From contig NW_026705156.1 in the NCBI RefSeq assembly GCF_029867415.1, forward strand, positions 434,001 to 498,000: a DNA stretch of 64,000 nucleotides. Reading direction: 5' to 3'. Shown here in pieces: positions 11,201-23,559 of the stretch. Made by a program: the position numbers and the translations under genes. The stretch is from Vicia villosa. Lineage: Eukaryota > Streptophyta > Magnoliopsida > Fabales > Fabaceae. Numbering within the stretch: the stretch's first letter is position 1; each line of letters starts with the position of its first letter. The notes under the pieces were generated by a model that saw nothing but the letters and a program-made list of their open reading frames with translations, ran no database searches and was not told where the DNA came from.

Positions 11201-11898
11201 CAAAGCAATACCGTTTTGGTATCTAGAATAGGCGTGTTTGCATTGACAGCTTGTGTACTAATCCCTCTCATAACATGAATTCCAAACTTCAAACCCATGC
11301 TATGCACTCGATTCGCCACTTGGCTAAACCCCTTCCCATCATTCGAAGAAGGCCATCTCCCCGGGTCAGGAATGACCCTCCCCCATTTATCAATCACATC
11401 GAATCCCAGAGAGTCATGAAAAGCGCCCTCGACTTTTCTTCTATACCAGAGATAATCCACCACAACATACTACAAGTGTTTGAAGCAAGGATATCATAAA
11501 AACTAGAACAAACAAATACAATCTCAAACATAAGCTATGGTTGGTTACTTGGAGAGAGCACATACCTCGTATCCATGATGATGGAGACGCTGAGAAACAA
11601 TTTCAGCATTTTGTAGGAATTCTTGTTCGGAAATAGTCCAGCAAAAGGAATCATATGAATTCCAACCTCTTGGTGGGATGCTAGCTTGTTGTATGTCACT
11701 CTCAGAGATATTTATAGATGATACACTGAATTAACACAGACAATTTGTATTAGAGAATTATCGATCACAGTATAAGGGAATATACAACAGAATCAAGTAA
11801 ATTATAGCAAGATGATAAATAAAAAAAAAAGGAGGAAAATACCATTGAAAAGAGAAGAGACAGAGGAGAATGTAGAGAGAGATGGATAAACACTTCAT
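8244..11898 (-). CDS. APSE: GH27 beta-L-arabinopyranosidase / alpha-galactosidase
   Basis: Fourteen coding exons join in frame with GT-AG introns to give 634 aa: 11843-11898, 11566-11725, 11212-11469, 10895-11069, 10662-10723, 10390-10553, 10154-10263, 9852-9898, 9620-9754, 9290-9537, 9037-9184, 8753-8828, 8580-8630, 8244-8458. The N-terminus MKCLSISLYILLCLFSF is a signal peptide, so the enzyme is secreted or vacuolar. The catalytic barrel runs from PPRGWNSYDSFCW to about residue 400. The nucleophile Asp220 sits in FVKHDCVFG, and the acid/base region is ITGDDWDTW at about residues 276-277. A beta-sandwich domain follows. The closest relative I know is Arabidopsis At3g26380 (APSE), which removes terminal beta-L-arabinopyranose and alpha-galactose from wall glycans; substrate preference here is inferred. 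No stop or frameshift is seen. The start ATG opens the signal peptide. Confidence 0.92.
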
Positions 11899-14102
11899 TA
11901 CAGCTAGTGCGGTTGTTCCATCCACACCAACAAGTCCAACGCACTTAAGTAATAATCATGAGAAATTATTAATTTATACGCTACTCTAATTTTTAGAGTA
12001 CTATTGAGATTTGCTTGTACTGTAGCGGTAACCATTTTAGACTTTAACAGTGTCGTGACTCGCGTGTGTTGGATTTAATGTGGACGGCTGCACACGTGTG
12101 GTCTTGTTTGCTTCGCATCAGATGTCAATAAAGCACACGTGTGCCTCTTGTCCAACTATTATCACCTAAAATGAAAATCTTGGTGGAAACAAGACTTGGC
12201 TGAGTCATCCCTCCGAACCACGAAACTAGATTAGTCGGTTCACTATGTGAATCGAAAATGGTGGATAAATCCAAAAAAAAATAAAAATAAAAATAAAAAT
12301 AAAGACTAATGCTACTTGCTAGCTTGAGAAAAGTAAGGGTTTGTGTTTTAATTTATCTATCGGCGTGTATCCTTTTGTCATTTTCTACAACAGCGAAGAG
12401 GAATATATTGTCAAGTCTATATCTTTTCATAGGCCATTATTATTGTACGAAAATCTTAAAAGGAAATTTACACAATTACTCACAACTTGTTTAATCTAAT
12501 TTTAAAATTGATTAGTTTCATAGGAGATGTAAAATTACTACTTGTTGAATAAGTAGCCAATTCTGTTCATATCATGTCGATATCAATGCTATAATTGATA
12601 TGTGTATTTTTGTAATAGAATAAATGAATAATAGAATAAATTAAAAGGGATAACGATTAGAGGTAATAAAACTTAAAAATCTATGTTAAAAGAAATTAAA
12701 GAACTAATCTAATAGTTAAATAATTTAAATGGCCGCAAAAATCTATTTTATTTTTGAAGAAATATCCCATGATTTGCACCAACGAACTAAGCATTGGATA
12801 ATCACTAATGTTATTTCAACATCTAAATTCAACAATATTTTGTATGGCTAATGTAGTCGCATACAAAAGTAATGACGTGCAAAATTAGATTACTAGATAT
12901 AGTATTGTCACAAGTCACAACTCAGTAACCACAAATGTTATCCAAAATTAGATTACTAGATATAGTAGATGTCACAAGTCACAAGTCACAACTCAGTAAC
13001 CACAAATGTTATCCACAAATGTCATCGTAGTTAGCTACAATTTGTAAGTGTTTATATCAATGTAGTTAACTGTCCAGAATAAAAGTCAATGTAATTGCAA
13101 TACATGAAAACGAAATTGTGATCAATAACATTCAAATTTGTGATTAATGAATGATGTTCGATAGATGGTTACACGCACTCTTAATATTGAGCTGTTTTGG
13201 ACATATGTTTGATTTATCATCGAATTTAAATGTCTAAAATTGAATTTCAAATAACATTTTGTCATATGAATAAGCAAGACAGCATACTCCATACATATTC
13301 CTTTTTTTTAGGGTTTAGATTTTAGTGACCTTTGATCTTAGTGGGGGCTAGGTCTAAGGTTCACTATTCTGAATATATTATGTATAATAGGACTGATGGT
13401 ATACTATTTTATTTATCTATTGATAATACAAATAATACATAATATAGAATACTTTATTTACGAGTTTAAAACACTTTTACCTGAATCTGTTTCCTTGAGT
13501 GAAACAAGAGTGTATAACTGACACTCATCATACCTGCCTTCCATAGCAATGTAATTATAATATTTTTAATTAACACTAATGATTGCCAAAAAAATTCACT
13601 TGGCTCTTTTTGGCTGAAGAACACAATCAAATGTTTCCCATTTTTTGGCCACATATATATGCTATATAAGCTATACCTGAAAAGCCTCCTAAGGGCTCTT
13701 AAATAATCTTTTTAACAACAAAAGGAACTTAACAACATTTAATTCAATCAACAATTTGCACTTTTTTCTCAGTTCAAAAAATTGTCAGTTTCTTTTCAAG
13801 AGGGAGAAAAGTGGACTTGAGGTATTGCTACATGTTAGATGAAAAGAAAAAAAACCACCAGGTTTCTCGGCAAGGAGAACCCTCAATAGTAGGGAATCTA
13901 TTCTATGAAATGATAACCAACAGTCAACCTCATTTCTTTCCTGCAAGCCATTACCTCTTCTCCAAATCTCTATTTACTGTCCCTCCTACCTCAGGGTGAA
14001 TTAACCACGGACTGTGTTTTCACTTTACCTTAGAGATATATTGAACTCATAACTTAGATGGTATAATGTCCCAGTGTAAAGCATCAATAAAAATAGCTAT
14101 GG
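11899..14102. other. Intergenic region between GH27 and O-fucosyltransferase genes
   Basis: It contains the GH27 5' flank (11899-12200), an (AAAAT)n microsatellite at about 12275-12305, a 63-bp tandem duplication at 12881-13014 and the 3' flank of the O-fucosyltransferase gene. No further gene is recognised. Confidence 0.55.
12881..13014. repeat. 63-bp tandem duplication
   Basis: Two copies start at 12881 and 12944 with AAAATTAGATTACTAGATAT and end with CTCAGTAACCACAAATGTTA. The second copy also has an extra ACAAGTC repeat. This looks like a replication-slippage product. Confidence 0.8.
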
Positions 14103-17100
14103 TCAGGCTTTACACATGCAAGGAGTCAGAGGGTTCTCCCACAGGTCGTAGTTAGGGAAAGTCTCTTCGGGCAATCCCGTCCGTGTCTGATGAGTCACAA
14201 TAACATCTTCTACAAAAGGAGCCCAACCCATGTACGGATCCCCAAAAGACTTGGACATTAATCCTTTGTCAGGCTTAATTGACTTTAGACGGTGACCCAT
14301 GTATCTTCTGGCCCCAATTATCAGCTTAGCAAAATTGCCTCCATGGGTCATCACAAACACATCTGACTTCAAGCACACTAAGAAATCAAGAGCTGCAAGG
14401 CTCGTCACGTGCTTTCTGAAACCATCTAACTCCTCTTTAGTTGCCAACTCCTCCTTTGTAACCTAATATTCATCATATTGCAAAAGTAGCAAACAGATAG
14501 ACATGTTAAGTTATTGATGAATAAATTGAGCATAACAAAGAGCAAGAGATCATTGCATCATAGCTTCACAGCTTTTATTGACAACACAAAATCTCATGTC
14601 ATGACACCATTAAATTCACTACATAATGGATTTGATTTTCACTAAACAAACCAAAGAAAGCAATAAAGCTTCTAATAAACTTAAAGAACTTCAAGGCAGA
14701 GCACCATGCTCATTTTTTATAATTCACATGGCAGTAGAGAGGTCTTACCAGATTAGGGAACATATTCCTTAGAGGAGCCATCCGATTCTGTCCACCATAA
14801 ACTTGTCCAGAAGCTACATAAATTTGAGTTTCCTTCATATAGCCCATAGCCCGAAGAATAACAGCCACTTCGCCAGGCTCTAGAGGGCAACGCCCTTCCT
14901 TTCGCTTCTGCAGAGCCAATTGCCACAAGTGGGAACCATTCTGCATTTTCAACAATTATGGGGTGATCAAAATGTTCCAATGAAATTGAGAGGTTCCAAG
15001 TGCTCATTATGATCTAAAATTTAAAAAAAAAAAAAAGTAGTATGGCACCTTATACCGTCGAGGCCATTCCTTTTTTCTATATTCGGCCATTTTAGCTTTC
15101 TCGTCTCTTGTCCCCACAAAATCACAAAACGATAGGCCCACCATTCCTTTTTCAAATCTAAGATGCAATGCCCTGTTTACAGTAAAACTGTTAAATTACT
15201 GACAATTCAATAATGCACCTAAAATCATCTACAAGTCTTTGATCGTGAATGTCATCACATACATATATGGGTTTGAACTGCCTGTTCTGTTTCTCATCCT
15301 CGATGCTAGTAAATCTGCCATCTGCTCTATATCAGGAAGAAACTTCAGAGCATGATAATTGACTCTACATCTCAACTTGTTGATTTCTGAAGGAACATTG
15401 TCATATCTGAAACAATAACAGGGTCATTATGACAACATCAACTACATAAAATAAAATAAGAAGTGGAATCTAGCATTTGTATCATCGTTGGCCTACCCTA
15501 GCCTATCAACAAATGGTTTCAGAGCCATAATCTTTTTCTCCTTGATGCGAGGCAGAACATTGTCGATGTAAAACTGTGCAGGTGCATATTTTGGAATGTT
15601 CTTCACAGTTCGTCTGAAAGACAACTTGCTTTGTTAGTCAAGTCAGTGGCATCAATATTGAGCAATTATTGGAAAATGTTGATAACAGTAGTAATAATTT
15701 GCCAAAGTTAAGAGTAGCATGTAAAAAGTTGTATATAAAAGGCATATACAAAGGAGATTTGGTTTGTGTCTTCTCTGTCCATTCACAACAACCCATGGCC
15801 TCTCAAACCATCATCAATGCAGGATATTCATAGTGAAGAAGTAATTTAAACTCATAATAGTCAAGCTATTTGGTCTAAACACTCAGCACTTGAACCAAAA
15901 TCCATGTAAATAAATCCTCAGATGAAATAGAAAACCAACATAAAAAGTAAAAACTAGTTTTGACATACTGGCAGGGGAATTTGTGCATTTGACAAACTGA
16001 AATAAAAGGCACGGGAATCTAACTGCAAAATCATAATTGTAACGCCATTTGATAACAAAATGCAGCAGATCAACCAAACCTTATGTCAATCAGTTCATGA
16101 ATGAAACAGCAAACGAGCATGATACTGGCTTTCGACATACTAATCAATCCCTCAAATTGATATTACACACACACACACACATATGATTGAGACCATCTTA
16201 GTTCAAAAGTAACTTTTGTCATAGTTACTTCATTTAGCAACTTCTTTGTAGACATTGAATTGATGAAACTTAATATCTACAATGAGTTATTAAATAGACT
16301 AACTTTGACAATTTACTTTCAGAGTAGGTGGAGACATATCAAGTGAGAAGGTCATCTTTACGCGAGTAGAGGAATAAAACTTGGCCCTTAATCGAACCAT
16401 GAAATGTCGGGTTAGAAGATAAAATCATGTGACTTTTTAAGTGGTGGACCATTAGAAAAACATTCAATCTTGACCATCCATAAACAGTTATATGGCTAAG
16501 ATTTACTCCTCCGCTTTCGTATAAAGAAGTCCTTTCACTAGATACATGACACATTCCTTGTGCATATGTAAATAGTTCTTCATCACTTGCAGCAGCTTGG
16601 GATTTAGATTTTCAACAGACCCTACTAAGGGACAAGAATCTATCAAACCTTATACTAGAAAATAGCTCTGTTTTATCAGTAAACCATTCTGGGATATCGC
16701 GGACAATACGGACATCATACTTTAAGTAGTCAATGAAGTGGTCCACGTCAAAAATGTCTTCGAATTTCCTGTAATTATAAAATGCACCATCATTGTTAGG
16801 AATCCACGATCAGAAAAAAGAACAACCAAAATGATTTTATTGAAAAACTGAAGAATCAACGGAACAAAGAGAATCCTCTCTTAAGAGGGTTCCCCCTTTT
16901 ACAATTGAACTATTGTACGGTTTTTTCTAAATTAATCAAATCTCAATCGTCTTCTACTGAAGTTATAAAATTGACTGAAAAGAAATTAAAAGTTAACACA
17001 TTTTTCCATTAGCCAAACTCTTTGTAAAAAATGCATTTCACCATTGTGTCTACCTATTAATATCCCATTTTGATTGTATTGATATTTTGGCGGGTAACAA

Positions 17101-20100
17101 TAGGGAGCGAAAACACAAAGACTAGATCCAATCAACAGAAATTAATTTAATTATGGTTCACCGGACTATTTTTATACCACAGTTCAGTTCATTGATCATG
17201 TTGTAAGCAGCAGTTCAGTTTGCACAATAATGCTAACAAATTGGTGTTTTAGAGATTAGTTCGGTTGGGTTCTCAATGCAGTTTAGCCTCTCTTTTTTTG
17301 GATATGTAAACAGTTCTAAATACCACGCCCTTTAAGTTACTAGTTTCCAAGGTGGGGAGACTTTGCTAGAGACTGAAACCTGGTCTGACTCCCTACCAAT
17401 GCTGTAGACTTTGCTAGAGACTGAAACCTGGTCCAACTCCCTACCAATGCTCCCCTGTCTGAGCTCTGGGCTGGGCCAGATAAGATTTTGGTGGGTGGGG
17501 GTGGGGAGGGGCAACGAAGTCCGGCCTTGAATTGGGCCAACTGAACCAACAAAAGGTGTTTTAACTCCCATTCGATTAAAATCTCCCCACCTATCTGCTG
17601 CCTGAAACCTACTGGGACTTAAGTTAGGACCTGATTCTTGCTCTTGAGAAAAAACTTATTTGAGCCTCTGGGGGGTTATTATTGATCGATATTCAGCTGT
17701 AGTAGAGGCAGCATGGCCGCTGCACTGATCTGCTTGAAGAAGAAATAGGGAGTACAGGTAGGAGCCATGTCTCATTAATAATTGCAGTCTATTTGCCTAT
17801 AGGTTTTGGCTTGGCTCATTAGTTCAAACATTAACTGCCATTGGCAGATTGGCAGCATTCCATCTCCTTGCTCATGTACCTAAATTTAAGATTGATTTGA
17901 GCCCGAGCCAATGGGTAAAGAAGAAGACCCATTTGCAGAATGCCAATTCCGCCCGTTTCTGTCTCCAGATCCAAAACATCTACAGTACTGAGCCTTATCT
18001 TTGACATACCTGCAAATAATGGTTCTGTCAGTAACTAACAACCGACAGGCCACCGCCTGGACGCACTGGTGGTGGAAGCATAACCAGACTGGTTATCTGA
18101 ATCCTCATGGTTGATGCTGCATGAACCAGTGTTGTGTCCCCCTCTCTGTCCTTTATATTACTCTCCTCCACCGTAATCTCATCCTCAAGTCAAACTTTCT
18201 GCCATTGGGTCATGCTCTAATTCCATCTCTATAACCGGTTTTTCCTGCAGCTTCTCAAAAAAGCTTTATCCAACGCTCCTTTAAGAAGTTTTTTGGGTCG
18301 AGTACCCAACCAAACAGAATGCTACTGTCAAGATAAGGAAATTTGATCTTCTTCGCACAAAAAAAGGATTATTGGCTGCTGCACTCCCCCTTGTCGCTTT
18401 CTGAATCCTTTGTCTGTTGCTGCAGCAAGGCTACCTCGAGGGTCATCGCTTCAAACTTTTTTCCTCACAAACATGTATCTGTTTCTTCACCCCTCTTACC
18501 CAATGTGTGGGTTATTTTTCATGTCCCTTTAGCACTCTCCTTGACCTCAGAGGGTGGAACTTCCACCCTTCTTTTATTGAACTGAAAAATTAACAGAACA
18601 TGGAAATAAATCTGTCCAATAAAAGTTCCCCCTTCTACAACTAAGCCACTATTCTGTTTTTCCATACTAACCAACCCCAATCACTCAACCCTCTTCTACT
18701 ATTTTTCCTTTATTTATTTAATTGAGCCTCCTCGACAAAGTAACTAATTCTAACTGCTTAAACTCCCTTGTATTGTATCCTTCTACTCTAGCAATACTCA
18801 GCAAGGTGGTTGTTATTGAAATCTTCCATGCAAGGCAAGACAACATCTACAGCCGAGAAAGGAGGGAAGTAGTAGTGGAGTGATAAAAAGTTTAGCCAGA
18901 TTGATTAGAAATTCAAAAACTAATGACATGGGGTAAAAAATTTATTCTATTTATGATGTGATACGTCAAATGTGTGCTTGGCAAAATGCTGGCAGCAATT
19001 TAACTGATCAAAACAACATGAAAAAAGTTTTGGACAAGAGATCTCACGTTTGGTCTTTCCAAATTTGGTCCTGTTTCAACACAGGCAAAATAAGAGTCGC
19101 ATTCATTATTTTTGCAACAGCCACTGCATTGCATATCTGCATTATGGAATAGGGGCCAAAATAAACCATCAATTGATAAATACTTATGAAATGATTCTAC
19201 AAAACTTAATGCAAAGTGCATTTCATAGATAAGTCTTATATAATATTATGATTCTACAAATGCAAAGTGTCATTTCAGAGATAAGTCTTATATAATATTA
19301 TGATTCTACAAATGCAAAGTGTCATTTCATGTAGCCAACTTCTACTTACACAGCAGTAAAATCAACATCATGGATCAAATGAGAGTGAAAACTCAAATTT
19401 AAATAATAATTGTAGTGGTATTGCCAGTGCATCAAATTTGAAACAGCACACTTTTGTGATGGCGCTTTAAAACCAAATAAGAATGCAGAGGCTCGTCGGA
19501 AATATTACCCGAGCACCAATATGGACTTATAGTCATATAGTTCACTCAATTGATTTTATCTAAAAAAGAAACCCGGAATAGAAGTATTGAACAAGTATGC
19601 AAATAAATACTGTCATTAAATTTTTCATTAGGTTCATTTTTAGTTATATCAGTCAGCTCAAAGAACATAGAGCTCACATATTGGACAGCAGGAATAAATA
19701 TTATCCATCTAAAGTGTACCAATTTACCAGGTAATGATGGCAACGCAAAAGAAAACGAGCAACAAAATGAAAAACTCGGTGTGAATTTCAGAAAAGGAAA
19801 ACAGTCTAGACTAGAGCGTGTCGCAATTGAAAGAACTACCCGTACCGCAATTCTTTGCTGATTTAGACCACCTTCAGCGTGAATGAATATATAGCCATTT
19901 GTTGCATTTTCATGAGGAAGTTCTGTATGGAAGTGTAGAAGTACTATCAGCAACAGCAATAGTATTAAAAACAACATTATATAGGACTAATATGAACATA
20001 CCCACACTAACCTATATGAAATGATTGGGGAATATTACACTGAAAGGGAAATTTTGAAGAACCGTTTATAGAATGTAGAGTGTAGACATACAGAAGGACA

Positions 20101-21291
20101 GTATCAAACCATGAAGACCATTCATAGGAGAGGGTTAAAGGAAGAAGAGGGCAATAAAAAAAGTTAAGGGTCCATCCACTTCATTAACTAAAAAACATTG
20201 TTGAGCATTAGTTCAAATGTCTATCTTGATGTACCAATCATAACTGTAGTTTGTCAATGATACTTATGTCATAACTACTGGGTGTAGAATATGTTGTTCA
20301 GGGTTTTAAAAAACGGTCGAGGTCGCGTCACGGTCGCGTAAAGGTTTTTGCGATTTCGGTCGGTATAGGTGCCACAACACTGATTGCGGTCGTCGCGAAG
20401 TGAATTAACCATAATTTGTTCTTCAATATATAAAAACGGTGATAATAGTATAGGTATCAGCATCTGCCAAAACCGTTTTGTCGCGGCCGTTTTCGCGGTC
20501 GCGGAACGTTTTTTAAAACCCTGATGTTGTTAATTCTTATTAGTTTGTTTAATAGCTCTTTTGGCATGGTTTGTTTGATATGCTGATGAGAAAGTAAATG
20601 CAGACACAAATTAGAGGCCAGGAAACCTGATATAGCACCATCCCTGCGCTCGGCACACGGCTTCCACGATGTTGTGGATGAGTAAGGATTTTCCCAAAGA
20701 GATGCTGATTCTTTGACCTACAAAACATACCACACAGGCTGAGTGAACAGTGTATGTGAAAAACAACATCAAAACTATGAACCTTTGGATAACTCACATG
20801 TGGACAGTGAAGAACAATCCCGTCTTTTTTACACAAGTAAGGGGAGTTCTACAAAAGAACGAAATCAGAGTCAAATTATTATCACAACTTGAAGGAGATA
20901 AAATTAAAGTAAGGCATTATTGATTTCTTACAAATTCAATGCATAACTAGTGAAGATTAGAGGGAAATCTAGGAATGCGGGGAGTACTGACCAATTTATG
21001 GAGGATTGTGAATAAACCGAGCAAGCCAGCAAGCACTAGAAGTAAGGTGAAGAATATAGAGATCTTGGAATTGTGAAGAGGAACCCTATGGTCGTCTGTG
21101 AAGTAGGAGCAGAGGTGATGAAAATGCGAGCAAGGAGGACGGTCCCGGTCCTTAGGAGAGTGGCGATCGTCGTCGGAGAGGTCGTTTTCGGGAATTAGTG
21201 GGGAGGAATCGCCGGCGCCGGCGGCGTCGCGCTTCATCGGGGAAGAAGCGGTTCGGGAGCCGATTGAGGAGGAGTGACGGAGCTCCGCCAT
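14103..21291 (-). CDS. O-fucosyltransferase family protein
   Basis: Eleven exons join in frame to 554 aa: 20992-21291, 20798-20848, 20627-20717, 19846-19922, 19048-19136, 16649-16768, 15497-15613, 15263-15406, 15049-15172, 14749-14940, 14103-14462. The product is a type II membrane protein: an N-terminal cytosolic tail rich in Ser and Asp, one membrane segment at about residues 77-97 (ISIFFTLLLVLAGLLGLFTI), then a lumenal GT-B catalytic region. Family motifs are HAEGGLNQQRIA, ALHLRFEKGM, YVASGQVYGG and VFVMTHGGNFAKLI near the nucleotide-sugar site. Such proteins act in the Golgi and transfer fucose or related sugars; the acceptor is unknown. Intron 5 is 2.3 kb and contains repeats; intron 3 contains a hAT MITE. 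All junctions keep the frame, so the gene looks functional. Confidence 0.9.
16840..18830 (-). repeat. Possible old LTR-element relic in intron 5
   Basis: Segments near 16840-16960 and 18580-18710 resemble each other. Both have TTTTATTGAA, then a GAACA-rich stretch, GTTCCCCCTT(T/C)TACAA and CTCTTCTAC. This suggests two diverged LTR ends around about 1.6 kb that is otherwise less AT-rich than the intron. No primer binding site, coding domain or TSD was found. The assignment is tentative. Confidence 0.3.
17358..17451. repeat. 48-bp tandem duplication in intron 5
   Basis: Two near-identical units start at 17358 and 17406 with AGACTTTGCTAGAGACTGAA. They lie in a GC-richer part of the intron. Confidence 0.8.
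19229..19335. repeat. 52-bp tandem duplication in intron 4
   Basis: Two copies of a unit containing TCTTATATAATATTATGATT and CAAATGCAAAGTGTCATTTC are adjacent. Confidence 0.8.
20299..20523. mobile_element. hAT-type MITE in O-fucosyltransferase intron 3
   Basis: A 225-bp element bounded by the inverted repeat CAGGGTTTTAAAAAACG / CGTTTTTTAAAACCCTG and flanked by a perfect 8-bp duplication ATGTTGTT (20291-20298 and 20524-20531). The interior is rich in CG-containing GGTCGCG words, in contrast with the AT-rich intron. The 8-bp TSD and the CAGGG ends indicate the hAT superfamily. It is noncoding and should be spliced out with the intron. Confidence 0.9.
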
Positions 21292-21616
21292 CGAGATGGA
21301 GCAGTGTTTCTGTTTCTCTCTCTATGGTTAATGATTAATGAAATGTAATGATAGCAGTTTATTTAGTAAGAAGTAGTAGGTAGGTAACACGGGGAAGAGT
21401 AACGTTTTCTTCTTTTTCTGGGGATGTCCCATGTGAATTCAGATCTACTTGATTGTGCAATTCTTTATATTCTTTTCCACAATAAGGAACCACTGTTCAT
21501 TGTAATGAAATCGTATACGATTAGATTACTTACTAAGGTATGTAATGTAATTTCATTTATCTTGCAAGGGTATTGTAGTCATTCCAATGCTCATACCTTC
21601 TTTTTTTAAATTCTAA

Positions 21617-22873
21617 CTAGTAACAAACCCGTGCATACGCACGGGTTCTGTTCGGTTACGCGATCATTTCTCGTATATAAAAATATTTAAATTAATAATA
21701 AATTTTTTTCCATATACAGACTTCATTTTTGTTTAGGTATCATTTACAAAAATATTTGGATCAATAGTAAATTTCGTATATAAAAATATTTAGATCAGTA
21801 ATAATTTTTTTCCCGTATACTATTTTTAAATAAAAAATATTTGGGTCATAAATACCATTTTTTGTAAATAATAGATTTTTCTCCGTATACAAATATTATT
21901 TTTGTTTAGGTATCATTTGCAAAAATATTTGGATCAATATTAAATTTTTGTATATTAAAATATTTAGATTAATAATATATTTTTTTCCCGTATACCATTT
22001 TTGGATAAAAAATATTTAATCATAAATATCATTTCTCCTATACAAAAATATTTTGGTTAATAATAGATTTTTTCCCGTATACAGACTTCATTTTTGTTTA
22101 GGTATCATTTACAAAAAATTTTGGATCAATATTAAATTTCGTATATAAAAATATTTACATCAATAGTAGATTTTTTCCCGTGAACCATTTTTGAATAAAA
22201 AATATTTGGATCATAAATAACATTTTTCGTAAATAATAATACAAGTATTATTTCTATTTAGGTATAATTTACAAAAATATTTGGATCAATATTAAATTTT
22301 TGTATAAAAAAATATTTAGATCAATAATAGATTTTTTCCCGTATACCATTTTTGGATCAAAAATATTTAAATATAAATACCATTTCTCGTATATAAAAAT
22401 ATTTAGATTAGTAATAGATTTTTTTCCCGTATACAGACCTCATTTTTGTTTAGATTTACAAAAATATTTGAATCAATAGTAAATTTCGCATATATAAATA
22501 TTTAGATCAATAGTAGATTATTTTCCCGTATACCATCTTGAAATAAAAATATTTGGATCATATATACCATTTTTCGTAAATAATAGATTTTTTCCATATA
22601 TAAATATTATTTTTGTTAAAGTGTCATTTACAAAAATATTTGGATCAATATCAAATTTTCGTATATAAAAATATTTAGATCAATAATATATTTTTTGGCC
22701 TATTCCATTTTTGAATAAAAATATTTGGATCATAAATAACATTTTTCGTAATAATAAAATTAAGAACTTTATGATACAAAGATCAAAAAACCACAATTTT
22801 AATGTGGTGGCAAAAAATTAAATAAGGGTATTTTTGACTTTTTTCACAACCATTAATTTTCTTATATTATAGA
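21617..22873 (-). mobile_element. Non-autonomous Helitron
   Basis: Read on the minus strand, the element starts TCTATAATATAAG (5' end at 22873) and ends CTAG (3' end at 21617). It sits between host A and T as Helitrons require. A perfect 9-bp stem with a 4-nt loop (AACCCGTGC-ATAC-GCACGGGTT on plus, 21626-21647) lies 8 nt inside the 3' terminus, the classical Helitron 3' hairpin. There is no RepHel coding sequence, so it depends on an autonomous element. Most of the interior is an AT-rich tandem repeat. Confidence 0.85.
21660..22745. repeat. Tandem repeat of about 180 bp inside the Helitron
   Basis: About six diverged units are marked by CCCGTATACCATTTTTG-like words near 21811, 21988, 22178, 22338, 22530 and 22700. 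Units alternate blocks of AAAAATATTTGGATCA with ATTTTTGTTTAGGTATCATT. Spacing varies from 160 to 192 bp. It is noncoding. Confidence 0.8.
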
Positions 22874-22976
22874 TTAATAGATTTGTTTTAGAAGATAGAT
22901 GTGAGAAAATGATGAAAGAGAAAAAAATAGAGAATAGGGAGAGATTTGATAAGTTTGATAAAATATAAGAGTTGTA

Positions 22977-23122
22977 CTACCTCTGGTCCCATTTATAAGA
23001 AAAGATTCACTTTTTAGATACATTGAATAAATAATGTATCTGGACAATATATTGTTCAAATACATTATTTATTCAATGTATCTAAAAAGAGAATCTTTTC
23101 TTATAAATGAGATCGGAGGTAG
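22977..23122. mobile_element. Stowaway-like MITE
   Basis: A 146-bp element forming an almost complete hairpin. It begins CTACCTCTGGTCCCATTTAT and ends with the matching inverted sequence ATAAATGAGATCGGAGGTAG, flanked by TA on both sides (22975-22976 and 23123-23124). The CTxCCTCxG-type end and the TA target fit Tc1/mariner Stowaway elements. Confidence 0.8.
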
Positions 23123-23130
23123 TATTATTT

Positions 23131-23254
23131 TAATAATAAAATTAATAATTTTATGGTACAAAGACCAAAAAACCACAATTTTAATGTGGTGGCAAAAAAT
23201 CAAAAAAGGGTATTTTGGACTTTTCCACAACCATTAATTTTCTTATATTATAGA
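23131..23254 (-). mobile_element. Second Helitron 5' end fragment
   Basis: This nearly repeats 22741-22873, including CCACAATTTTAATGTGGTGG and the 5' terminus TCTATAATATAAG (at 23254, minus). Only the 5' 120 or so bases are present. Confidence 0.75.
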
Positions 23255-23559
23255 AGAGGAAATTTTAATAAAATAATAATTGAGTTTATTTCGCATATTT
23301 AAAAATTATTTTATCAGAGTATATTACCCTAAAACATGAGGATTGATTATTTAGGATTTTCTTTAGTAGTAAAGTGGTTGAAATTCAATTTTTAAATGTG
23401 AATATGTGAGTTGTTTCTAGTTTGAATTTGCGTCTCTGCTACTAATATTTCTGCATACCTAGTAATTAAGTTGGCTTATCGGAACATCTAGGATTTTTAA
23501 TTCAACTTACAAGATTCAATATTATACCAAATTTTTAGGTTTTCGATAATTCGCAATTA

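Noticed and set aside
16160..16185. CA-repeat as functional element
   Set aside because: A plain dinucleotide microsatellite in intron 6 with no associated signal.
19546..19977. 143-codon minus ORF as a separate gene
   Set aside because: It overlaps exon 4 of the O-fucosyltransferase (19846-19922) in part, and the rest is intron sequence.
21660..22745. CRISPR-like or centromeric satellite array
   Set aside because: Unit length varies from 160 to 192 bp, there are no unique spacers, and the array is confined inside a Helitron.
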